Positions 17,055 through 24,648 of a stretch of DNA of 64,000 nucleotides are shown in pieces. The notes beneath the pieces are model-generated. The model was given only the letters and a program-made list of their open reading frames with translations, made no database searches and was not told the origin of the DNA. Location: assembly GCF_036026595.1 (NCBI RefSeq), contig NZ_JARZFX010000004.1, forward strand, positions 254,249-318,248. The letters are read 5' to 3'. A program made the translations under genes and the position numbers. Source of the stretch: Virgibacillus_P tibetensis. GTDB taxonomy: Bacteria > Bacillota > Bacilli > Bacillales > Amphibacillaceae. The number at the start of each line of letters is the position of its first letter. Position 1 is the first letter of the stretch.

Positions 17055-17837
17055 ATGGACAAAGACTATCAAACAATTAAATATTCGATAGGTTTTGGAG
17101 TTGCAACGATAACATTAAATAGACCGTCATCCTATAATGCCTTTACGGTAAAAATGAACCAAGAGATTATTCGAGCGTTAAAGGCAGCAAGTAAAGATGA
17201 TTCGGTCAGATGTATTGTTTTAACTGGGGAAGGGAAGGCCTTCTGTGCTGGTCAGGATTTATCTGATGTAGATGAGGATACCGATCATGCAGAATTTCTT
17301 CGAAGCCGTTACCACCCCATGATGAAAGTCATGAAACAGACACCCAAGCCGATTGTAGCTGCAATCAATGGTACAGCAGCAGGCGCAGGGATGAGCTTGG
17401 CTTTGGCAGCTGATTTTCGCATAGTTCAACCAAAAACTAAATTCATTAGTGCTTTCATGAGTATAGGTTTACTGCCAGATTCCGGTTTCTTATATGTTCT
17501 TCCTCGAATGATTGGATACGCAAAGGCACTGGAAGTCGCTGTCCTTGGTAAGCCGATTTCAGGAGAAGAGGCAGTCCAATACGGACTGGCGACGGAAATG
17601 ATTGAAACAGAGGAGTGGGACGAAGGGGTAGCGCGATTTGCTGGAAATTTAGCAGCAATGCCAACGAAAACTTTTTCTTTAATCAAACGCTATACAATGG
17701 ATGGCATGCATCTTCCATTTGATGAAGTGTTGGAAAGAGAGGCGCAGGCACAGCGTATTGCAGGCATGAGCAGTGATCATCACGAGGGAATGCAGGCTTT
17801 TAAGGAAAAACGCCAACCGAAGTTTACCGGAAATTAA
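17055..17837 (+). CDS. paaG: 1,2-epoxyphenylacetyl-CoA isomerase (PaaG-like)
   Basis: A 260-residue crotonase-fold isomerase. It has the CoA-binding CAGQDLSDV (64-72) and NGTAAGAGMSLALAAD (105-120), and in place of the second hydratase glutamate it has Asp142 in LLPDSGF, the catalytic aspartate position of E. coli PaaG (Asp136). PaaG converts the unstable ring epoxide to oxepin-CoA. Start ATG 17055 lies three bases after the upstream stop. Downstream, the ring-opening hydrolase PaaZ is absent. Confidence 0.9.
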   Translation: MDKDYQTIKYSIGFGVATITLNRPSSYNAFTVKMNQEIIRALKAASKDDSVRCIVLTGEGKAFCAGQDLSDVDEDTDHAEFLRSRYHPMMKVMKQTPKPIVAAINGTAAGAGMSLALAADFRIVQPKTKFISAFMSIGLLPDSGFLYVLPRMIGYAKALEVAVLGKPISGEEAVQYGLATEMIETEEWDEGVARFAGNLAAMPTKTFSLIKRYTMDGMHLPFDEVLEREAQAQRIAGMSSDHHEGMQAFKEKRQPKFTGN

Positions 17838-17853
17838 CAGGAGGAGTGATGAA

Positions 17854-19377
17854 ATGGAAAATACAGTTACAAAAGAAGCAATAACAGAAGTTGGAACAAT
17901 GAGGCGTGAGCATTATTCGATGATAATAAATGGAGAACGTGTGGAAGGCAATACGAAGGAAGTATTTAAAACTTACGATCCGGCAAAGGGCGAAGTACTG
18001 GCAACTGTAGCAAAAGCTAGTGAGGAAGATGCTGAAAGAGCTGTACAGGCCGCCAGAAATGCTTTTGATAATGGAAAATGGCGCAAGTATCCGGTTGGAA
18101 AGCGCTCGCGTGTACTGAATAAAATTGCGGCATTAATGCGTGAACGGTTTAAGGAACTTGTCGAAATAGAGGTCTTGAACAGCGGGAAGTCTGTAGGTGC
18201 AGCTCAGGTTCAAATCAATCAGTCTATCGAGGATTTTGAGTTTTATGCTGGTGCAATTGTTGGGCATCGAGGAGTAGTAAATAATATGCCGTATGGATTT
18301 TTTAACTATACACATAAAGAACCAGTTGGCGTTTGTGCGCAAATCATTCCATGGAACTATCCAATGATGATGGCAGCCTGGAAGATAGCACCTGCCATTG
18401 CAGCAGGCTGTTCTGTTGTTTTAAAACCAGCAAGTCTGACACCAATTACTGCAATTATTCTTAATGAAATCTGTCATGAAGCAGGGGTTCCAGAAGGCGT
18501 TGTTAATACCATTCCAGGTTCAGGTGCTGTCATTGGTGACTATCTCGTAAAGCATGAAGACGTCAATAAGGTTGCTTTTACAGGCTCGACACCAACTGGA
18601 AAAGACATTATGGAAAAGGCATCGCAAACATTAAAACGACTTACGCTTGAACTGGGCGGGAAATCACCCAATATTGTTTTCGAGGATGCTGATTTAGACG
18701 CAGCGGTACCTGGATCTCTCTTCGGTATTTTCTTTAACACGGGGCAGTCTTGTGAGGCACGGTCACGAATGTTTGTGCATGAATCGATTTATGATGAATT
18801 TATGGAACAATTCATTGCTAAAACGGAAAAGCTGCAAGTAGGCGATCCATTTGATAAGGGAACACACCTTGGTTCCATTATCAGCAAGGAACAATTGGAA
18901 ATTATCGACGGGTATGTCCAGTCGGCAAAAGAAGATGGAGCAACAATTGCCACTGGCGGGAAAGTAGCGGAAATTGAAGGATTTGAAAACGGACACTGGT
19001 ATGAGCCGACGGTTATTACTGACGTAACACCAGAGATGAAGGCTGTAAAGGAAGAGATCTTTGGTCCTGTAGTTGTTGTAGAAAAGTTCACAGATGAAAA
19101 GGATGTTATACGCCGTGCGAATGACACGAAATATGGGCTGGGTTCAGCAATATGGACAACAAACCAAGGAAGAGCAACACGAGTAGCTCATCAAATCCAA
19201 GCTGGAATTGTAATGGTCAACAGCCCATTCTCTGCCTTTCCAGGGACACCATTTGGAGGATATAAGCAATCCGGGTTTGGCAGGGAACTTACTGTAGAAA
19301 CGTTAGACCTTTATATGGAAGATAAAAGTGTTCTATCCTATTACGGTTCGAAACCTCTAAATCCGTTTGGAGTCTAG
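17854..19377 (+). CDS. NAD(P)-dependent aldehyde dehydrogenase
   Basis: A 507-residue aldehyde dehydrogenase. Visible marks are the cofactor site VAFTGSTPTGKDI, the general base in LELGGKSPN, and the catalytic cysteine in FNTGQSCEARSR. Start ATG 17854 has AGGAGG upstream and follows paaG by 16 bases, so it is in the paa operon. Two readings fit: oxidation of the PaaZ-pathway semialdehyde (3-oxo-5,6-dehydrosuberyl-CoA semialdehyde), replacing the dehydrogenase half of the missing PaaZ, or oxidation of phenylacetaldehyde. The sequence resembles betaine-aldehyde-type enzymes and does not settle the question. Confidence 0.88.
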   Translation: MENTVTKEAITEVGTMRREHYSMIINGERVEGNTKEVFKTYDPAKGEVLATVAKASEEDAERAVQAARNAFDNGKWRKYPVGKRSRVLNKIAALMRERFKELVEIEVLNSGKSVGAAQVQINQSIEDFEFYAGAIVGHRGVVNNMPYGFFNYTHKEPVGVCAQIIPWNYPMMMAAWKIAPAIAAGCSVVLKPASLTPITAIILNEICHEAGVPEGVVNTIPGSGAVIGDYLVKHEDVNKVAFTGSTPTGKDIMEKASQTLKRLTLELGGKSPNIVFEDADLDAAVPGSLFGIFFNTGQSCEARSRMFVHESIYDEFMEQFIAKTEKLQVGDPFDKGTHLGSIISKEQLEIIDGYVQSAKEDGATIATGGKVAEIEGFENGHWYEPTVITDVTPEMKAVKEEIFGPVVVVEKFTDEKDVIRRANDTKYGLGSAIWTTNQGRATRVAHQIQAGIVMVNSPFSAFPGTPFGGYKQSGFGRELTVETLDLYMEDKSVLSYYGSKPLNPFGV

Positions 19378-19389
19378 TCCAGTTCATTA

Positions 19390-19611
19390 ATGTGCTAGAT
19401 TTGCTCCGGGAGAATACTTCTCTTTTCATGGGCACGGCTCAAAGCCTCCTCGAAAAAGCAACAGCACTTCTTCCGGGGTCTTCGGACAGATCCTATGACC
19501 AATGCTGATACTAAGACGTCGTCGGAACAGTTTGAAGACCACGGTTCAGAGTGCTTTTGGATGGTTACGTTTCCCTGCAGGCAGTCGACTCATGCAGGAA
19601 AAGCAACAGCT
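19390..19611. repeat. Degenerate intergenic repeat of the window's common family
   Basis: Contains GGGCACGGCT shared with the internal arm of the 240-base elements, CTATGACCAATGCTGATACTA that matches 30812-30832 with transitions only, and a 31-base stretch (19581-19611, CAGTCGACTCATGC...AAAAGCAACAGCT) repeated almost exactly at 51527-51558. No transposase is present. Confidence 0.55.
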
Positions 19612-19614
19612 AAT

Positions 19615-19677
19615 TACGACCTTACAGAAGAACGTCGAGAGGCATTGAATGCATTCCGTAAAAAGAGAGCCCCATAA
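19615..19677 (+). pseudogene. C-terminal remnant of an enoyl-CoA hydratase
   Basis: Twenty codons before a TAA read YDLTEERREALNAFRKKRAP, which matches the C-terminal signature of crotonases (E-R-R-E-A-L-x-A-F-x-E-K-R-x-P), as seen at the ends of the two intact crotonases here (AFKEKRSPSF, AFKEKRQPKF). The upstream sequence in frame is repeat, so the rest of the gene has been lost or replaced. Short, so the call is tentative. Confidence 0.5.
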
Positions 19678-19711
19678 TTTATTAGGAAATAAAACAGGAG
19701 GAGGGTATACG

Positions 19712-20674
19712 ATGACCCATGTGTTTGATTTGCTCGATATTAAATACCCTATCATTCAAGGAGGGATGGGAAACATTAGCAATGCAAAGCTTACAAGTGC
19801 TGTTTCCGAAGCTGGAGGTCTTGGAACGATAGGTTGTGGAACAATGACAGCTAGTGAGGTAGAAGAGATTATTCTAGCCACAAAGATTCTTACAGACAAG
19901 CCTTTTGCGGTGAACATTGCCCTTAGTGTATCACCTCATCCTGATAAGTTAGTCCAATTGGTAGTGAAACATAACATACCAATCGTATCTCTTTCCGCTG
20001 GCAACCCATCACCCTATATTCCAATACTTCGCGAAAAGGGTATCAAAGTTATTGTACTCGTTGCATCAGTTAAGCATGCTTTAAAAGCCGAAGATGCAGG
20101 GGCGGATGTGCTAGTAGCGGAAGGTTTTGAAGCTGCAGGGATTAATTCTGACTTAGAGCTGACAACCTTTACTTTAATTCCACAAATTGTTCAGCATGTT
20201 TCAATTCCTGTTTTAGCTGCAGGCGGGGTTGGTAATGGCAAGGGGTTAGCTGCTGCCTTTGTGCTGGGTGCAAGTGGTGTTCAATTAGGGACTCGTTTCA
20301 TTGCTACGAAGGAAGCTCCGTTTCATGATAGTTATAAGAATCGTCTAGTCAAAGCAGAAGGGACGGAAACAATTATTGTGGGAAGAACGGTTGGACAAGT
20401 AAGGCGAATATTAAAGACACCTTATGCTGAAAGAATACTTAACCAGGAAAAAGAGGGAATAACGCCAGACGAATATCGTGTCTTAACTTCTGAGGTACTA
20501 CATGCCAAAGGAGCACTTGAAGGAGATTTGAAAAATGGGTTTCTGAACAGCGGACAAGTGACAGGGTTAATCAATAACATACCAACTGTTAAGGAATTGC
20601 TGGATGAAATGATGGAAGAAGCTAAGAAACAAATAAACCAAACAGCACGACTATTTGACGGATATATTCATTAA
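19712..20674 (+). CDS. NAD(P)H-dependent flavin oxidoreductase (nitronate monooxygenase/FabK-like)
   Basis: A 320-residue TIM-barrel flavoprotein of the 2-nitropropane dioxygenase/FabK family. FMN-binding segments are PIIQGGMGNIS near the N-terminus, AEGFEAAGI in the middle (where true nitronate monooxygenases have a histidine), and VLAAGGVGNGKGLAAAFVLGA. ATG 19712 is used because AGGAGGAG lies just upstream; an earlier in-frame ATG at 19649 falls in repeat sequence. It is the last gene before a fresh promoter. Its reaction in aromatic catabolism is not known; enoyl reductase or nitronate oxidation are alternatives. Confidence 0.85.
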   Translation: MTHVFDLLDIKYPIIQGGMGNISNAKLTSAVSEAGGLGTIGCGTMTASEVEEIILATKILTDKPFAVNIALSVSPHPDKLVQLVVKHNIPIVSLSAGNPSPYIPILREKGIKVIVLVASVKHALKAEDAGADVLVAEGFEAAGINSDLELTTFTLIPQIVQHVSIPVLAAGGVGNGKGLAAAFVLGASGVQLGTRFIATKEAPFHDSYKNRLVKAEGTETIIVGRTVGQVRRILKTPYAERILNQEKEGITPDEYRVLTSEVLHAKGALEGDLKNGFLNSGQVTGLINNIPTVKELLDEMMEEAKKQINQTARLFDGYIH

Positions 20675-20727
20675 TAAAAATCTTCTAAAGTAAGTTCTTT
20701 CAAAATAATGAGTTTTCAAAATATATA

Positions 20728-20756
20728 TTGACTACTATATTACGTAATGTTAAAAT
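20728..20756 (+). promoter_or_regulatory. Promoter of the thioesterase/PheDH/2-oxoacid dehydrogenase operon
   Basis: TTGACT (20728-20733), 17-base spacer, TAAAAT (20751-20756). A perfect palindrome, ATTACGTAAT (20739-20748), lies in the spacer, and AACG half-sites continue downstream. The leader would be about 145 bases. Confidence 0.75.
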
Positions 20757-20765
20757 AACGTATAA

Positions 20766-20775
20766 ATAACGTTAT
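20766..20775. promoter_or_regulatory. Candidate operator palindrome ATAACGTTAT
   Basis: Identical to the palindrome over the paaA start site (13144-13153), and placed at the predicted transcription start of this operon. A half-site copy, ATAACGTATAA, overlaps the -10 just before it. It suggests one regulator for both operons. Confidence 0.55.
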
Positions 20776-20908
20776 ACAAGTAAATAACAGTAAAAATGTA
20801 AGCGCTTTATATAAGGAGAGGTTTGCTGTAATACTATGAAGTGATTTAACAGCATATACATAGTGAATATAAGAAGTAATTCGTTTAATGACGCACAGGA
20901 GTGATGAT

Positions 20909-21298
20909 ATGAAACCAGGCATGGCGATTGGCAGGCAGGAAACCATTAAAATCGAAGTAACAGAAGAGATGTTTGCCAGTTTTGAAGGTACGGTTGTACA
21001 TCCCGTGTATTCAACGGTTGCAATGGTCTATCATATGGAATGGGTTTCCAGAAAAATAATCCTCCCATTTTTAGAGGAACATGAGGAAGGTATGGGAGCA
21101 GCAGTTGAACTAAAACATATCAGCCCCTCCCCTCTACATTCATTCGTGTCCCTAACGGCTACTCTAATTGAACACAAGAAGGAACAGGTTATTACAAAAG
21201 TAGAGGCTTTCAATGAACATGGTTTGATAGGAAAAGGAGAAGTGAAGCAAGTTATATTACCTAAGGAACTCATTCGTAAAAAATTATCAATCATATAG
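20909..21298 (+). CDS. Hotdog-fold acyl-CoA thioesterase-like protein
   Basis: A 129-residue protein with the single-hotdog layout of the FlK/YbgC-like thioesterase group: HPVYSTVAMVYHMEWVSRK for the long helix, then GAAVELKHISPSPL and the strand-rich tail. ATG 20909 is preferred because AGGAG lies eight bases upstream; ATG 20888 lacks a site. It opens the operon with phenylalanine dehydrogenase. Such thioesterases (PaaI in other organisms) release CoA from stalled aromatic acyl-CoA; that role is inferred from position. Confidence 0.72.
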   Translation: MKPGMAIGRQETIKIEVTEEMFASFEGTVVHPVYSTVAMVYHMEWVSRKIILPFLEEHEEGMGAAVELKHISPSPLHSFVSLTATLIEHKKEQVITKVEAFNEHGLIGKGEVKQVILPKELIRKKLSII

Positions 21299-21382
21299 CA
21301 TTATGGAGATAGAACGTATATAGCCGTTTTGACGACTGCTCAGCTGAGGAATTCACGGGGATTTACTTACAATGGGGGATGA

Positions 21383-22528
21383 ATGATGAGCTTAATGAAA
21401 GAAACACCTGTTAATAATGACTTTCTTCTTCTTGACCGAATGTCGGAACATGAACAAGTAGTGTTTTGCAATGATCCTTCCAGTGGTTTAAAAGCGATAA
21501 TCGCTATACATAACACAACACTTGGCCCAGCACTTGGGGGCTGCAGAATGCAACCTTACAACAGTTTTGATGAAGCACTTATTGATGTATTGCGTTTATC
21601 AAAAGGTATGAGCTATAAGTGTGCAGCAGCAGATGTAGATTTCGGTGGTGGTAAAGCAGTCATTATCGGAGACCCCCTCACAGATAAAACACCAGAATTA
21701 TTCCGTTCATTTGGCCAATTTGTTGACTCTCTCGGTGGCCGATTTTATACAGGTACAGACATGGGTACGGATATGGAGGATTTTATTCATGCGATGCGTG
21801 AAACGAACAATATAGTAGGTGTTCCAGAAGCGTATGGCGGAGGAGGAGATTCATCTGTACCTACGGCAATAGGAGTACTGAATGGTCTGAAAGCAACAAA
21901 TAAGATGCTGTTCGGCAGAACGCAGCTTCACGGAGTTACTTATGCTATACAAGGGCTTGGGAAAGTTGGTTATAAAGTAGCAGAAGGGCTTCTGGAAGAA
22001 GGAGCCGATCTCTATGTAACGGATATTAATGAGGATAGATTGCAGCAGATAGAACTTAGAGCAGAATCTGCAGCCGGGTCGGTAAAGGTAGTGGCGAGCA
22101 ACGAAATTTATTCTCAAGAGGCTGATGTATTCGTTCCATGTGCGTTTGGTGGTGTCATAAATGACGACACAATCAGTCAATTTAAAGTAAAAGCAATTGC
22201 AGGATCCGCAAACAATCAATTATTAGCAGGGAAGCATGGCAGGGTGCTAGCCGAGAAAGGCATACTGTATGCTCCTGATTATATTATTAATTCAGGGGGA
22301 CTTATCCAGGTCGCTGATGAACTATATGGAGCAAATAAAGAAAGAGTGCTCCTAAAAACAAAGGAAATTTATAATATCATTCTGCAAGTTTACCAGGAAG
22401 CAGAACGCCATCGAATTACTACAGTGGAAGCAGCAGACAGAATTTGTGAAAAAACAATGATGAACAGGGCAAAAAGAAATAGCTTCTATAGTGCTTCATT
22501 AAAGCCAAAGTGGAATATTAGAAACTAA
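21383..22528 (+). CDS. pdh: Phenylalanine dehydrogenase
   Basis: A 381-residue NAD-dependent amino-acid dehydrogenase that deaminates L-phenylalanine to phenylpyruvate. It agrees with Bacillus/Sporosarcina phenylalanine dehydrogenases nearly throughout, including LDRMSEHEQVVFCNDP, GPALGGCRMQPYNS, the catalytic lysine in SYKCAAADVDFGGGK (K79, K91), FYTGTDMGTDMEDF, the substrate-specificity loop YGGGGDSSVPTAIGV and the ending LKPKWNIRN. Leucine dehydrogenase is the alternative but differs in these segments. Start ATG 21383 (or 21386) follows GGGGG. It sits directly upstream of a 2-oxoacid dehydrogenase complex, so its phenylpyruvate product is the likely substrate of that complex. Confidence 0.93.
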   Translation: MMSLMKETPVNNDFLLLDRMSEHEQVVFCNDPSSGLKAIIAIHNTTLGPALGGCRMQPYNSFDEALIDVLRLSKGMSYKCAAADVDFGGGKAVIIGDPLTDKTPELFRSFGQFVDSLGGRFYTGTDMGTDMEDFIHAMRETNNIVGVPEAYGGGGDSSVPTAIGVLNGLKATNKMLFGRTQLHGVTYAIQGLGKVGYKVAEGLLEEGADLYVTDINEDRLQQIELRAESAAGSVKVVASNEIYSQEADVFVPCAFGGVINDDTISQFKVKAIAGSANNQLLAGKHGRVLAEKGILYAPDYIINSGGLIQVADELYGANKERVLLKTKEIYNIILQVYQEAERHRITTVEAADRICEKTMMNRAKRNSFYSASLKPKWNIRN

Positions 22529-22546
22529 ACATACGGGGGTAATTAA

Positions 22547-23599
22547 ATGGAAGCAAGTTATCCAGTGAAGCAAATTATTGATGATCAAGGAAACTTCATC
22601 GACACTTCTTATACTGATCTTATAGATGCAAAATTAGCCCGGCATCTCTACTTTCATATGTGCAGAATTAGGGCATTTGATAGAAAGGCTATTAGCTTAC
22701 AGCGTCAAGGGAGAATTGGAACATATCCTCCATTTGAGGGGCAGGAGGCTTCCCAGGTGGGCAGTGCCCTTGCACTTGGTTCCGATGATTGGATTTTCCC
22801 AACCTACCGTGATCATGGCGCAACATTAACATATGGTGCAGATATGACAAGGATGTTTCTATATTGGAATGGTCGAGTAGAGGGATGTGTACCTCCGGAT
22901 GGGAAGAATATTTTTCCACCTGCAGTTCCAATTGCTACCCAAATTCCTCATGCGGTTGGAGCTTCCTGGGCAGAAAAGAGAAAAAAGACGACTAATATTG
23001 CAATTGCTTATTTTGGTGACGGTGCAACGTCAGAGGGTGATTTTCACGAAGGTCTGAACTTTGCCAGTGTCTTTAAAACTCCCACCGTATTCTTTAATCA
23101 AAACAACGGCTATGCAATATCTGTTCCCATCGAAAAGCAAATGAATTCAAAAACCATAGCCCAAAAGGCAGTAGCTTATAGTATACCTGGAGTCCGGATT
23201 GATGGAAACGATTGTTTTGCTGTTTATTTTGAAACGAAGAAAGCGATAGATGCAGCACGCAGCGGTAAAGGGCCTACATTGATTGAGTCTGTTACATGGC
23301 GGGCAGGTGCCCACACGACAGCTGATGACCCTTCGAAATATCGACCTGGCGAACAAGGGAAGGATATTGTTGACCCACTTCTGCGATTAGAAAGGTTTAT
23401 GAAGAACAATGGCTATTGGGATAAAGAAGCCAATTCAAAGATGGAAGCAGAATTGAATGAAGAAATAGAAGCAGCTGTAACTGCAATGGAGCAATTTTCA
23501 GAAGCAAGAGCAGAAGATATGTTTGATCATGTATTTGCTGAGCTTCCTGCACAATTAGTTGAACAAAAAGAATCATATCTTGAACTTCTAAAGGAGTGA
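22547..23599 (+). CDS. 2-oxoacid dehydrogenase E1 component, alpha subunit
   Basis: A 350-residue thiamine-diphosphate enzyme subunit of the pyruvate-dehydrogenase PdhA type. The cofactor motif runs from GDG (157-159) to NN (186-187), with SEGDFHEGLNFASVF between; FPTYRDHGATL and AHTTADDPSKYR are also typical. Start ATG 22547 has GGGGG upstream. It lies 18 bases after phenylalanine dehydrogenase and is followed by E1 beta, E2 and E3, so a whole complex is encoded. Context points to phenylpyruvate as substrate, giving phenylacetyl-CoA; branched-chain 2-oxoacids or pyruvate are alternatives. Confidence 0.9.
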   Translation: MEASYPVKQIIDDQGNFIDTSYTDLIDAKLARHLYFHMCRIRAFDRKAISLQRQGRIGTYPPFEGQEASQVGSALALGSDDWIFPTYRDHGATLTYGADMTRMFLYWNGRVEGCVPPDGKNIFPPAVPIATQIPHAVGASWAEKRKKTTNIAIAYFGDGATSEGDFHEGLNFASVFKTPTVFFNQNNGYAISVPIEKQMNSKTIAQKAVAYSIPGVRIDGNDCFAVYFETKKAIDAARSGKGPTLIESVTWRAGAHTTADDPSKYRPGEQGKDIVDPLLRLERFMKNNGYWDKEANSKMEAELNEEIEAAVTAMEQFSEARAEDMFDHVFAELPAQLVEQKESYLELLKE

Positions 23600-23604
23600 G
23601 TAAT

Positions 23605-24624
23605 ATGACAATGAAACTCAAGGAAACACCTCATAAAAAGAATGAAACTGCATTATTGACGATGGTTCAAGCAATTAATGATGGGATGAAAACTATGCTT
23701 GAGTCAGATGAAACCACAATTATACTTGGTGAAGACATTGGTAGAAATGGTGGGGTCTTTCGAGCAACGGAAGGACTGCAGGCGCAATTCGGGGAAGATA
23801 GAGTAGTGGATACGCCTTTATCAGAATCAGGTATTATTGGAACCTCTGTCGGCCTTGCGATAAATGGATTTAAGCCCATTGCGGAGATGCAGTTTATGGG
23901 GTTTATTTATCCAGCCTACGACCAAATTATGACACATGTTTCTCGTATACGAATGAAAACAATGGGACGTTTTTCTGTGCCAATGGTTATCAGGGCACCT
24001 TATGGTGCGGGTATTCGAGCACCAGAAGTGCATTCAGATAGTGCAGAGGCTCTTTTTACTCATATGCCAGGAATTAAAGTAGTATGCCCCTCCAATCCAT
24101 ATGATGCAAAGGGGCTTCTTATTGCTGCAATAGAAGATCCAGACCCGGTCTTATTTTTGGAGCCAATGAGAAATTACCGTTCATCCAGGCAAGAGATCCC
24201 TGTTGAAAAATATACTATTAAAATTGGTAATGGGATGAAACTGCGGCAAGGGGAAGATGTAACCATCATCGCATGGGGTGCAATGATTCCAGTTGCGGAA
24301 AAAGCGGCAGATCAGGCAGAGGAAAAGGGAATAAGTTGTGATGTAATTGACCTGAGAACGTTATACCCGATGGATCGCGATATCATTGCTGAATCAGTGA
24401 AAAAAACAGGTAGAGCTGTTGTAATACATGAAGCACATGCAACTAGTGGACTTGGAAATGATATTGTATCAGTCATTAACGATACGTCCTTCCTGTATTT
24501 GAAAGCGCCGATTGAGCGTGTAACAGGATTTGATGTTCCGGTTCCATTCTTTGCTTTGGAGGAACATTATCTCCCTACACCAAAGCGTGTTCTTGCAGGT
24601 ATTGAAAAGACTGTAAAATTTTAA
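23605..24624 (+). CDS. 2-oxoacid dehydrogenase E1 component, beta subunit
   Basis: A 339-residue transketolase-like subunit that pairs with the preceding alpha subunit to form the E1 decarboxylase. Typical segments are ILGEDIGRNGGVFRATEGL, DTPLSESGIIGTSVGLAING, RAPYGAGIRAPEVHSDS and the C-terminal VIHEAHATSGLG. Start ATG 23605 has AAGGAG eight bases upstream. It begins six bases after the E1 alpha stop. Members of this family set substrate specificity jointly with E1 alpha; the residues that would accept an aromatic side chain cannot be judged by eye. Confidence 0.92.
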   Translation: MTMKLKETPHKKNETALLTMVQAINDGMKTMLESDETTIILGEDIGRNGGVFRATEGLQAQFGEDRVVDTPLSESGIIGTSVGLAINGFKPIAEMQFMGFIYPAYDQIMTHVSRIRMKTMGRFSVPMVIRAPYGAGIRAPEVHSDSAEALFTHMPGIKVVCPSNPYDAKGLLIAAIEDPDPVLFLEPMRNYRSSRQEIPVEKYTIKIGNGMKLRQGEDVTIIAWGAMIPVAEKAADQAEEKGISCDVIDLRTLYPMDRDIIAESVKKTGRAVVIHEAHATSGLGNDIVSVINDTSFLYLKAPIERVTGFDVPVPFFALEEHYLPTPKRVLAGIEKTVKF

Positions 24625-24648
24625 AAAACAATCTTGGGGGTGAACGTA

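Larger units (their letters stand above)
19378..19711. other. Operon gap with degenerate repeats and a crotonase remnant
   Basis: About 330 bases between the aldehyde dehydrogenase and the flavoprotein gene. The left two thirds is degenerate intergenic repeat (for example GGGCACGGCT, CTATGACCAATGCTGATAC), and the right part ends in what looks like the last codons of a lost enoyl-CoA hydratase. A good AGGAGGAG for the next gene lies at 19696-19703. Confidence 0.55.

Noticed and set aside
19649..19711. Upstream ATG for the nitronate-monooxygenase-like protein
   Set aside because: The extra 21 codons include the crotonase remnant region in another frame, and the AGGAGGAG at 19696-19703 clearly serves ATG 19712.
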